From an uncultured Rhodopirellula sp. (GTDB taxonomy: Bacteria > Planctomycetota > Planctomycetia > Pirellulales > Pirellulaceae), in contig CAJXTM010000060.1 of the NCBI GenBank assembly GCA_913061385.1, positions 1 through 10,449 of the forward strand: a stretch of DNA of 10,449 nucleotides. The letters run 5' to 3'. Of this stretch, positions 1 through 7,087 are shown one piece after another; positions within the stretch are counted from its first letter, which is position 1, and each line of letters opens with the position of its first letter. The notes beneath the pieces were generated by a model, which had not been told where the DNA came from, did not search any database, and saw only the letters and a program-made list of their open reading frames with translations. The position numbers and the translations under genes are program-made.

Positions 1-48
1 TCTACACGTAAGGAGTCGTCGGCAGCGTCAGATGTGTATAAGAGACAG
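1..48 (+). other. Illumina/Nextera adapter contamination, left end
   Basis: This is not genomic sequence. Bases 1-7 (TCTACAC) match the end of the Illumina P5 oligonucleotide, 8-15 (GTAAGGAG) match the Nextera i5 index known as S505/N505, 16-29 (TCGTCGGCAGCGTC) are the read-1 adapter, and 30-48 (AGATGTGTATAAGAGACAG) are the 19-base Tn5 mosaic end. The order P5, index, read-1 adapter, mosaic end is exactly that of a tagmented library molecule. Genuine DNA starts at 49. Read on the minus strand, the adapter adds the codons L-S-L-I-H-I and a TGA stop to the neighbouring gene. Confidence 0.98.
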
Positions 49-435
49 TTCTAGGACTGCATCATGTTTGTGGTCAGAGGATTCAATCCAACACAATATT
101 GGAAAAATGAATTGCGCTGCTGCGCCGGCATAGAGCACATAGGGCCAAGGTGTTTTGCGAGAAACCTTGGGTGGGAAACCATCGTCGATGGTTGTTGCTC
201 TGGCCCTACGCCGAATTCTTCGAGCTTCTTTTTGCTTGAAGTTTTTTTCGTAGGACTTTAATCCAGACGAAGTGAACTCATTCGATTCTGAGTCAGGTAT
301 CACTGAGTCAGCAAGTGGGGTAACACAGATGTTTTGGCATTTTGGGCAGGTAGGCGTTTTGCCCAACTGAGATCCTGCCACATTAAACGTCGTCCCACAT
401 TTGCAGCTAATTAGCAACTCGGACCTAGGTTCCAT
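49..435 (-). CDS. Zinc-ribbon, single-membrane-segment hypothetical protein (3' end missing)
   Basis: No specific function is recognised. Starting at the ATG at 435, 129 genuine residues are present before the adapter. The N-terminus carries a zinc-ribbon pattern, CKCG followed about 16 residues later by CPKC, as in many short planctomycete proteins that begin with a 'CPCG...GK...CP.C' module. A basic stretch (KEARRIRRRARA) follows at about 70-80, then a hydrophobic segment (YVLYAGAAAQFIFPILCWI) at about 99-117 that is probably a membrane helix. The start at 435 is preferred because it places the ribbon at the N-terminus and has an AGG about 10 bases upstream. An in-frame ATG at 519 and a GTG at 543 would add residues that look non-conserved. 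The last six residues and stop of the open frame (LSLIHI, bases 28-48) come from the adapter, so the true C-terminus lies outside the window. A membrane-associated regulatory or structural role is possible but unsupported. Confidence 0.7.
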
Positions 436-773
436 GTTTTCAAACCTGCATTCGTTATTGTCGTAAGTACGGTCCTTGAATCTACCATGCTCGAGTTTGA
501 GGCATCGGAATTGCGTCATCTCGACTGTTGCGATCAGAATCACCTGCGAACGTATCTACCTGCAGCATGGAGGCTATTGCGTCGGGGGCAGCCTTGCTGA
601 GAAAGGAAGCATTAGCAACAGATCGCGGGGCTAGCGCGATGCGGTTGATTTGAATCTGTGATGAATTCTGCGAAATGAATCTGCGTTCTTCGCAAGTCGT
701 TGACTGTGGGACGATCGACTCGTCGTGATTGGTAATGGTACGTGCATGCGTGAGAGAGACGCACTACCTGGAT
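436..773. other. Intergenic region between zinc-ribbon gene and sulfatase
   Basis: No convincing gene is visible in these 338 bases. The open frame of the zinc-ribbon gene continues upstream to 543, so a longer N-terminus cannot be excluded. Around 652-694 there is a short imperfect direct repeat, ATGAATTCTGCG at 661-672 and ATGAATCTGCG at 675-685, overlapped by an inverted pair TGCGAA (669-674) and TTCGCA (689-694). It should contain the promoter of the zinc-ribbon gene and the 3' end of the sulfatase transcript, but I see no clear -35/-10 boxes. Confidence 0.5.
747..763 (-). terminator. Short stem-loop just after the sulfatase stop
   Basis: TGCGT (747-751) and ACGCA (759-763) form a 5-bp stem with a 7-base loop, about 11 bases beyond the stop codon of the iduronate-2-sulfatase-like gene in its direction of transcription. 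A sixth G-T wobble pair is possible. There is no following U-tract on the minus strand, so this is only a candidate 3'-end hairpin. Confidence 0.25.
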
Positions 774-2363
774 TTAATTGCTTGGAGTCGCTTGTGGTTC
801 AGGCGAAATCGATTCGGCATGAAGTTGTTTGGCGAGTTGCTGAATCAATCCACTATGTTCAGCTTTTTCTGCAATGTTGTTGTTTTCCTGGGGATCGGAT
901 TCGAGGTCGTACAGTTCGCGGGCGACGACATCGGTTCCATCTTTGGGGTTCCATTCGACATATCGATGATTGGCTGTCCGAATGCAACGGCCCATGTAGG
1001 CCACTCCATCGGGAGCCATCCAGATACCATCGCGCAGGAATTGGCTGAACACAGCTTTTTTCCAAGGTAGCTTCCGGTTTTCTAGCAGTGGAGCAAAACT
1101 GAGACCCTCAAGCTCATCTCTCGAGGGTATGCCGGCGAGCTCGCACAGCGATGGATAGACGTCGACGAATTCCACGAGGCGATCGCATTCTTTTCCATTT
1201 TCGACGGCGCCCGGTGTGCGGACAATCAAAGGAACTCGTGTGTCGATTTCATAGTTGGTCATTTTGCACCAACTATTGTGTTCGCCTAATTTCCAACCAT
1301 GGTCACCCCACAGTACCACGATGGTATTGTGATCAAGGTCGTGCTTTTTGAGCATAGCCAGCAACCGACCGACCTGGGCGTCAATGTAGCTGACGGAGGC
1401 GAGATATCCGTGTTTAAGCAAACGTGACTGTTCATCAGTAAACGATCCTTCGTGTGGACGTGGATTGTTTTTGAAATCTGTGTAGCCACGAATCTCTCGG
1501 GCCGTGTTGACCGACATGATCGGTGCATTCTTTGGCTGGAATCGATTTTCAGCAAGGGGGATCGACTGGCGATCGTACATGTCCCAATAGCGTTTCGGTA
1601 CATTGAACGGTAAGTGCGGGCGGTAATAACCAACCGCCATGAAAAATGGTTGCTCGTCAGTTGCGAGCGTCTTCATCTTGTTAATCGCGACTGTAGTCTG
1701 CGCACCATCAAAATACGCGTCGTCAGGAATGTCAACGTTTTCGGTGGCAACGTGTTTTAGATACCACTTGCCAAATTGATCAATGCGACGCAGATCGTTC
1801 TTGGCTATCAATTCAGACTTGCGATTCTCCAGCCACGCCACATTGTCCTTGCCCCGATAAACCGCATCCGGATCAAACGGATAGTCATCGACATTTAGCT
1901 TTGGTTCACTCCACGAAAGTGGATCCTGAATGTTGTTGTGGAAAATCTTCCCGATGCCCACCGCGTGGTAGCCATGATTCATGAATTGCTGGGTCAACGT
2001 GACTGCATCAGGAGTCGTCTTTCGAAAGTTAGTTTGCAAGTCCCAAACCTTGATTGTGTCTGGACGCAAGCCAGTCATCAAGCTTGCCCGAGATGGGTTG
2101 CATACCGCTTGTTGGCAGTAAGCGTGTGTGAAGGTCACGGCTGAGTCTGCAAAACGGTCGATGTTCGGGCTCTTGGCAATGCTCGATCCGTAACAACCAA
2201 GTTCTGGACGCAAATCGTCAATCGCAATGAATAAAACGTTGGGTGTCTTTGATTGCTCCACGTCCTCAGCGTTTAGGGTGCGCTGGAATTCCGTGCTGCC
2301 GGTCAGGCACAGAATGGGTAGGCACAGGGCAAGGGTAATGGTGCTGGAACGGAGCTTGTTCAT
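774..2363 (-). CDS. Secreted sulfatase, iduronate-2-sulfatase-like
   Basis: A type I sulfatase that would hydrolyse sulfate esters, most likely on a sulfated uronic acid or sugar in a polysaccharide, outside the cytoplasm. From the ATG at 2363 it has 529 residues, a normal full length. Residues 1 to about 32 form a signal peptide (basic MNKLR, then a hydrophobic LALCLPILCL stretch). D49-D50 in 'IAIDDLRPELGCYG' are metal ligands. C88-N-P-S-R92 is the CxPSR motif whose cysteine is oxidised to formylglycine. 'GKIFH' at 138-142 is typical of iduronate-2-sulfatases, as is 'YRPHLPF' at 247-253. D354-H355 in 'GDHGWKLGEH' supplies further metal-site residues. The C-terminal part has the usual 'ELYDLESDPQENNNIA' at 483-498. 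An upstream in-frame TTG at 2393 would add ten residues before the signal peptide and is less likely. No Shine-Dalgarno site is obvious. The natural substrate is unknown, and iduronate is only the family label. No formylglycine-generating enzyme is in the window. Confidence 0.93.
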   Translation of the reverse strand: MNKLRSSTITLALCLPILCLTGSTEFQRTLNAEDVEQSKTPNVLFIAIDDLRPELGCYGSSIAKSPNIDRFADSAVTFTHAYCQQAVCNPSRASLMTGLRPDTIKVWDLQTNFRKTTPDAVTLTQQFMNHGYHAVGIGKIFHNNIQDPLSWSEPKLNVDDYPFDPDAVYRGKDNVAWLENRKSELIAKNDLRRIDQFGKWYLKHVATENVDIPDDAYFDGAQTTVAINKMKTLATDEQPFFMAVGYYRPHLPFNVPKRYWDMYDRQSIPLAENRFQPKNAPIMSVNTAREIRGYTDFKNNPRPHEGSFTDEQSRLLKHGYLASVSYIDAQVGRLLAMLKKHDLDHNTIVVLWGDHGWKLGEHNSWCKMTNYEIDTRVPLIVRTPGAVENGKECDRLVEFVDVYPSLCELAGIPSRDELEGLSFAPLLENRKLPWKKAVFSQFLRDGIWMAPDGVAYMGRCIRTANHRYVEWNPKDGTDVVARELYDLESDPQENNNIAEKAEHSGLIQQLAKQLHAESISPEPQATPSN

Positions 2364-2614
2364 TCGATTTGCAACGGATGTGGTAACTGGCAAAAGAACC
2401 GATGAATCGACACTATACCATGCGCTGATTGGATGACCCGTTTAGGTGGACCCTCGCCATCTTTGGCAATTCCTAACGTTATGTTTGAAGGTGCCCGGGT
2501 TCAAATGCATGGACGCGACCACTGGCTGTGCTCAGCAATAGCCAGGGAATTGCTTCGTTATCTGATCTCGTTGCAAGCTCCAATGCAATGATAACCCACA
2601 CCGATGATTTGCTT

Positions 2615-2644
2615 GTCCTGACTTGAATTGAAGTTCAGCAGGAC
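2615..2644 (-). terminator. Stem-loop just downstream of the second sulfatase gene
   Basis: GTCCTGACTT (2615-2624) can pair with AAGT (2631-2634) and CAGGAC (2639-2644), giving ten base pairs interrupted by a four-base bulge (TCAG), with loop GAATTG. It starts a few bases beyond the TGA at 2647-2649 in the direction of transcription. There is no U-tract, so it could be a weak terminator or an RNA-stabilising hairpin. The rest of the 283-base gap between the two sulfatase genes (2364-2646) shows no gene. Confidence 0.35.
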
Positions 2645-2646
2645 AT

Positions 2647-4026
2647 TCACTTCTGCTTCGTTTTTTTGCTTTTGGGTTTTTTCTGATCTTCCGCCTGCGA
2701 CCACATCTTCTTGTCAACACTGGAAAGCCTCGTTTTGGCGAGTTTCGATAAGGTGGCTGCGAATTGCTTCTTGATCATCTGTTCTTTTTTTGTCAGCTCA
2801 GAATCAGCTAATTTCGTACCATCGAATGGTCCTTGGTATCGTGTTAGCGTGGCATTGGTTCCGTCAGTTTTTGCTACGAGTGAATATCGCTTGTCGCGGA
2901 TCATGACTTGGCCACGGTACCAAATGTAAATCCAGTCTTTCTTGCGGACTGTGGGATTGTTTTCAAGGACGGGAGCGATGCTGGAACCGTCACCCGGATA
3001 ATTTTCGGGCAGTTTGCCGCCAATGACATCGCATAGGGTTGGCATCACGTCAACAAACTCAACCAGGTCGTCAGTGACGCGTCCCGGTCTGTCGATTCCT
3101 GCAGGCCAACTTGCAATCATGGGAACGCGAGTTCCCATGTCGGTCATGGTTCCCTTACCGCCAACGACTTTGGTGCCATTCCAGGGTGTGACGATGGGTT
3201 TGTCGGTGCCATTGTCACCTGTGAAAATCAGCAAGGTGTCGTCACGCACACCGGAGTCTTCGAGTTGCTTGACGATTTGCCCGACCATTTTGTCTGCGTA
3301 AGCTGCCATGTCCCTGAAGTGTCGTTGTGGGTCATTGAGGTCGCCCTTGTAAGTTGTTGATCCGAGTCTCTTTGGATCCCAGTCGCTTGAATCGGGCGTG
3401 GGGTCAAATGGGCAGTGCGTCAAAATCATCGGGTAGTAAACCAGAAACGGTTTCTGCTTATTTTCATCGATAAAGTCACAGACGAAGTCAGTGCAGAGTT
3501 GGGGTGCATACTCGCCGTCCAAGTATTCCTTTGCTTCGCCGTTGAATTCCAGCATCGGATTGACGAATCGTCGGTCATAAGTTTTGCCATCCTGTTTCGA
3601 TCGGCCGCTGCGTGTGTGTTGCCAAAGGCAGGACTTGTCAAATCCAAAGTGCTGTGGCGCATCTTGCTTCTTCCCTAGTTGCCATTTTCCGGCAATACAG
3701 GTGGTGTACCCGGCGTTCTTCGCCTGATGTGCAAAGGTGGTTTGTCCGCGGTCCAAGAGTCCGAATTTCACATAGTTCCGAACGTTGTACTGGCCTGTCA
3801 TGATTTTCGCCCGCGACGGTGTGCAGAGCGGGTTGGCAAAGCAGTTGGTAAATCGAATTCCGCCAGCAGCCAACTTGTCCAGGTTTGGAGTTTTGCACGA
3901 TTCACTGCCGTTCACTGACAATGCCTCATAGCCCATGTCATCTGCCATGATCAGAATAACATTGGGCTGCTTAGCATCAGTTGTGCCAATTGCAGCCAGT
4001 AAAATAAGGATTAGAATTCTTTGCAT
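2647..4026 (-). CDS. Secreted sulfatase (arylsulfatase A-like)
   Basis: A second formylglycine-dependent sulfatase, 459 residues, from a different subfamily than its neighbour. Residues 1 to about 18 are a short signal peptide (MQRILILILLAAIGTTDA). D29-D30 in 'IMADDMGYEAL' are metal ligands. C68-T-P-S-R72 is the formylglycine motif. K114 in 'AGKWQLG', H204 in 'LTHCPF', D271-N272 in 'FTGDNGTD' and K291 in 'GGKG' match the conserved active-site positions of the family. 'VPMIASWPAG' and 'DLVEFVDVMPTLCDVIGG' are typical of sulfatases found in planctomycetes and Bacteroidetes. The tail from about 439 is unusually rich in lysine, ending in KKPKSKKTKQK. The ATG at 4026 is chosen because the signal peptide begins right there; only a weak purine stretch precedes it. 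The substrate cannot be told from sequence. Sequence outside the motifs differs clearly from the downstream sulfatase, so this is not a recent duplication. Confidence 0.93.
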   Translation of the reverse strand: MQRILILILLAAIGTTDAKQPNVILIMADDMGYEALSVNGSESCKTPNLDKLAAGGIRFTNCFANPLCTPSRAKIMTGQYNVRNYVKFGLLDRGQTTFAHQAKNAGYTTCIAGKWQLGKKQDAPQHFGFDKSCLWQHTRSGRSKQDGKTYDRRFVNPMLEFNGEAKEYLDGEYAPQLCTDFVCDFIDENKQKPFLVYYPMILTHCPFDPTPDSSDWDPKRLGSTTYKGDLNDPQRHFRDMAAYADKMVGQIVKQLEDSGVRDDTLLIFTGDNGTDKPIVTPWNGTKVVGGKGTMTDMGTRVPMIASWPAGIDRPGRVTDDLVEFVDVMPTLCDVIGGKLPENYPGDGSSIAPVLENNPTVRKKDWIYIWYRGQVMIRDKRYSLVAKTDGTNATLTRYQGPFDGTKLADSELTKKEQMIKKQFAATLSKLAKTRLSSVDKKMWSQAEDQKKPKSKKTKQK

Positions 4027-4135
4027 TCCGGTTCTCGGTGAAGATTGTTGGCACGGTTTTTGAATGAGCAGGCTTCGCAGTTGTCACTTTAGCCGACGAG
4101 AGTTTCTGCTTTGAAAGTTTGTGTTGACTTCGACT

Positions 4136-5581
4136 TCAATTCTTGATTTCAACGCGTGTATAGGGAGACGACAGGTAAGTGGCATAAGACAAGCCTTTGT
4201 GCTTGATGGTGTTGCGGTGATTGCTGAAAAAGTCAACTCGCGAAGCACCTGGTGCTAATTTGATTGTTGCTGCCCATTGGCCAAGTGCTGGGTTGTACTG
4301 CATCAGTGCCACGTTCGCGTTTGGGATGAGTTCACTCAGGTAATTCGGGCTGCCGTCGGGAGCCCGGTCAAATATCCACCAGATGCGTCCAGTCTCTGCA
4401 GACGCGTCTTCAGGGAACTTGACGGTGACTTTCAGGGTTCCGTTTTCGATGCTGTGTTTGATGCTAGGAGGCGGCAATAGTGAGCCCGTTACCTGTTCAG
4501 GATGGAAGTGCTTTAACAGAAATGCTGCTTTGTTCTGCTGGTCCTGTTCTCCTTGGGGGTGGCCCTTTTTACCGTGTCCTGTGTTGGCTCCCAAGTAGAC
4601 AGGTATATCCGAGTGATGGGAGCCTCCCCATGCCAGGTCGTAGGCGACGCTGTCATGGGTTCCCGGATGGAAAAGCATGTCGACGCTACGTTGACGCAGT
4701 TGATCTAGATTGCGAGAAATGAATACTTCGTCGGCAATGTCTGCTGTGAAGTTCTGAAGGTCCAACCACGTGTGTCCTGCTTCCAAGGCAGCCCGATTGA
4801 AATTCGGCCCAAAGTTGCCACCCGAGAACATGCTGCGTCGGCCGGGTTGTGATTCAAGTTCATTCCATGCTTCACGGTCACATAGTCTCAGTGGGGAGTC
4901 CCAAATCGGAGATACTGCCGCGTGAACAGCCGTCATGCGGTGATCATGCAGTATCGCCATCGAGGGTGACGCGCCGTTTTTTGATGCACCCGTGACTGCA
5001 ACTTTTCCTTTCACGAAGTGATCGGTCTCGGCGTAGGCTGTTGTGATTGCCCGCATTAAAGTTGCTGGCCATGCCCAGTACTGAATCTTGTAGTGAGGAT
5101 TGAGTGTCTCGGCAAATCGTTTGCTGGCATCCGCGGCGAGCGCACGTTGACCATAGCTTCCCGGTTCTTGGACGACCGTGAATACAAGGCCCACTCCTGA
5201 TTTCAGTAATTCACGCTCCAATTGGTTTGGTTTGGTGTCGCGTTTTAGACGCGATGGAGTACTTCCACCCGTGAGATGAAAACCGGTCGCTTTCTGGTTC
5301 GCGGGCACAACCATGCGAACCGGGATGCGGTACTGCTGACCCTCCCAGAGATCACCAACATTGATGGTGACGAGTTTCTGACGTGTGGCGGACAGGCCTT
5401 CGACGGAGTGCCAATTCTGTAGCACTTCGATATCCAAGGTGTTGGCGTCTTGAATCGCCGCCATGTCGAAGACTGGCTCAGAGGCGGGGGCAACTGGGCC
5501 TCCCCATAAAATCAAGAACCATATACAGAAAATATACGGTGTCATCCAACGTGGAAATGTCGTTGGTTTCGAGCGACGCAT
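4136..5581 (-). CDS. Secreted alpha/beta hydrolase, PhoPQ-activated pathogenicity-related family-like
   Basis: An exported serine hydrolase of 481 residues. Residues 12-30 are hydrophobic and end in 'VAPASEP', fitting a signal peptide cut near residue 34. The nucleophile elbow is 'VAVTGASKNGAS' with S200 as probable nucleophile; GASK-x-G is the arrangement of the PhoPQ-activated pathogenicity-related family and resembles the GCSRNG of glucuronoyl esterases. A histidine in 'YLGANTGHGKKGH' (H336 or H341) is the likely catalytic base. D309 in 'HPGTHDS' is one of several candidate acids. The C-terminal region (about 375-480) looks like the beta-sandwich-like extension of that family, with 'GTLKVTVKF' and 'RIWWIFDRAPD'. 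An AGAGG lies about 9 bases before the ATG at 5581. The gene precedes the two sulfatase genes in the same orientation, which suggests joint action on a polysaccharide, but neither a carbohydrate-esterase activity nor any link to pathogenicity is shown. The broad alpha/beta hydrolase call is firm; the subfamily is less so. Confidence 0.75.
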   Translation of the reverse strand: MRRSKPTTFPRWMTPYIFCIWFLILWGGPVAPASEPVFDMAAIQDANTLDIEVLQNWHSVEGLSATRQKLVTINVGDLWEGQQYRIPVRMVVPANQKATGFHLTGGSTPSRLKRDTKPNQLERELLKSGVGLVFTVVQEPGSYGQRALAADASKRFAETLNPHYKIQYWAWPATLMRAITTAYAETDHFVKGKVAVTGASKNGASPSMAILHDHRMTAVHAAVSPIWDSPLRLCDREAWNELESQPGRRSMFSGGNFGPNFNRAALEAGHTWLDLQNFTADIADEVFISRNLDQLRQRSVDMLFHPGTHDSVAYDLAWGGSHHSDIPVYLGANTGHGKKGHPQGEQDQQNKAAFLLKHFHPEQVTGSLLPPPSIKHSIENGTLKVTVKFPEDASAETGRIWWIFDRAPDGSPNYLSELIPNANVALMQYNPALGQWAATIKLAPGASRVDFFSNHRNTIKHKGLSYATYLSSPYTRVEIKN

Positions 5582-5665
5582 TGAAACGGACCTCTGAAGT
5601 GATTTTATTCATGGTGAGCGGTGTCATTGTTTTCAGCCACCAGTTTACATCAATAGCAACCATCA

Positions 5666-5678
5666 GGGCGGCTCGCCC
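5666..5678 (-). terminator. GC-rich hairpin between the DUF418 gene and the hydrolase gene
   Basis: GGGCG (5666-5670) and CGCCC (5674-5678) form a compact all-GC-type stem with a three-base loop. It lies about 55 bases beyond the DUF418 stop and 85 bases before the hydrolase start in the direction of transcription. The bases following on the minus strand (TGATGGTTGCTATT) are only partly U-rich. It may end the upstream transcript and separate it from the hydrolase and sulfatase genes. Confidence 0.35.
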
Positions 5679-5732
5679 GTTTCGGGGAAGTCAGGCTGTC
5701 GGCACGCCCCATCGAAAGTGTATGCACTCGCG

Positions 5733-7025
5733 TCAGTTCGTGATGCGGAGTGGCTGGCGTTGCCTGTAAGTAAGGCTTCGCCATAGCCACTCGAAAGGCC
5801 CAAAGCGAAAGTAATGGAGCCAGACACATGAAAAAACGACTTGCAGTAGTGAAATTGTCAACACACTGATGAGTTGTTCCACTCGTGAAAATTGTCCGAA
5901 CCGCCCCAGTCCATGCCCATAAAAAAGAAAGGTGCAAAGGACTGTTTGTAGCAGGTAGTTTGAAAGTGCCATTTGGCCAACACGTGCAAGCGGCCAAGTC
6001 ATTTTTCCGACATGTGACGACTTGCAAATCAACATGATGACGCCTAGGTACCCAAGGCTGAGGAGCGGGCTTGCCCAGTAGTTGAATTGGCCACCAAGAA
6101 AAAACGAATAGCTCATGCTCCAGTCTGATGCAAAGTTCTGCTGGATTCCGTACATGGTCACAGGAATCCCAATGCAAAACGCGGTTGCTACCAACCCAGC
6201 ATAAAATGAGTTTGAACGCTTGCCTGTTGTGATTCGCTGCTTGTGCAACGCCATCCCGATCAACATCAGGCCAGAGCATCGCCATGCAATGAAAAATAGA
6301 AAGAGGAAAGTTTCCATGAGAAATGCCTCCGTGGATCGTAGCGGCAATTGCTTCAACCACGGTTGCAGGTAAGTTGCCACTTCTTGCTTGATCTCTGCCG
6401 TCTGTGGTTGCCATGTTTCCTGTTGCATTTGCAGAACATCTTCCGGTGGCCAGAACGGAATTGACAAGCCAGTCAAAATTGAGACGACGGACCCTGCGCT
6501 GAAGCACAAGAGACCTGTGATCCACAACAGGCGAGGTGAGAGATTGCGAAACCAAAAGACAATGGCACCGCACAAAGCGTATGACGCCAGAATGTCTCCC
6601 TGCCACAACAGATGTGCATGCAGTAATCCAAGTGCCAGCAACCACCCCATCCTGCGGAAATGAAACCTGATGAAAGGCAATCCCTTGGCAGTTCGCCTGT
6701 CTGACAATAATACAATTCCGGCGCCAAATAATATCGAAAAAATCGACATGAATTTCATGTCGGCAAACAGGTGGCTTAGGTACCACACCCAATAGTTGGC
6801 ACCTTCCAAATCACCATAGGCGGTTGGATTGAAATAGGCACTGCTGATCATAGAGAACGACTGAATGTTCATGATCAGAATGCCCAGCGTCGCAAATCCC
6901 CGCAACACATCCATTTCTACGATTCGCGCAGGCTCTGCAGTGGGAGTGACTGCTGACCTTGCGTTTGAGTAAGCATCCAGTGGTGTTGGTGGCAGTGTTT
7001 CGGTTTGATCGGTTTGCTCTGCCAT
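5733..7025 (-). CDS. DUF418 / YeiB-like integral membrane protein
   Basis: A polytopic inner-membrane protein of the DUF418 (YeiB) family, 430 residues from the ATG at 7025. Family marks are 'MDVLRGFATLGILIMNI' at about 38-54 (first helix), 'GDILASYALCG' at about 143-153, 'ARVGQMALSNYLLQT' at about 347-361, and 'FRFGPFEWLWRSLTY' at about 406-420. I count roughly eight to ten hydrophobic helices. The biochemical function of the family is not established; a transport role has been proposed. The start is uncertain. A TTG at 7091 overlaps the stop of the upstream gene (ATTGA), and a GTG at 7043 has CAGG a few bases before it. Both add residues to a polar, poorly conserved N-terminus, so the ATG is a conservative choice. 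The tight junction with the upstream gene implies co-transcription and possibly translational coupling. Confidence 0.88.
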   Translation of the reverse strand: MAEQTDQTETLPPTPLDAYSNARSAVTPTAEPARIVEMDVLRGFATLGILIMNIQSFSMISSAYFNPTAYGDLEGANYWVWYLSHLFADMKFMSIFSILFGAGIVLLSDRRTAKGLPFIRFHFRRMGWLLALGLLHAHLLWQGDILASYALCGAIVFWFRNLSPRLLWITGLLCFSAGSVVSILTGLSIPFWPPEDVLQMQQETWQPQTAEIKQEVATYLQPWLKQLPLRSTEAFLMETFLFLFFIAWRCSGLMLIGMALHKQRITTGKRSNSFYAGLVATAFCIGIPVTMYGIQQNFASDWSMSYSFFLGGQFNYWASPLLSLGYLGVIMLICKSSHVGKMTWPLARVGQMALSNYLLQTVLCTFLFYGHGLGRFGQFSRVEQLISVLTISLLQVVFSCVWLHYFRFGPFEWLWRSLTYRQRQPLRITN

Positions 7026-7087
7026 CTTGGTGCTTGTGTTCACAATACCTGTTTCTGCAGGATTTACTGCTGTTTCAACCCTCTGTC

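Noticed and set aside
30..48. Mosaic-end sequence as evidence of a natural Tn5/IS50 element
   Set aside because: It is the engineered mosaic end attached to index and read-1 adapter sequence, with no transposase gene, so it is a library artefact.
436..543. N-terminal extension of the zinc-ribbon protein from the GTG at 543 or ATG at 519
   Set aside because: The zinc ribbon normally sits at the very N-terminus and the ATG at 435 has an AGG upstream. The extension shows no recognisable signal, though it is not excluded.
725..1070. Two plus-strand open frames of 107 and 113 codons
   Set aside because: They are antisense to the C-terminal part of the iduronate-2-sulfatase-like gene, which has clear family motifs.
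2490..2510. GGGTTCAAAT at 2497-2506 resembling a tRNA T-loop
   Set aside because: The flanking bases do not form a five-pair T-stem, and no acceptor or anticodon arms are found around it.
5650..6792. A 380-codon open frame on the minus strand overlapping the DUF418 gene in another frame
   Set aside because: It lies inside the DUF418 gene, shows no coherent domain and has an erratic Cys/His/Arg-rich composition. The overlapping frame has clear family motifs throughout.
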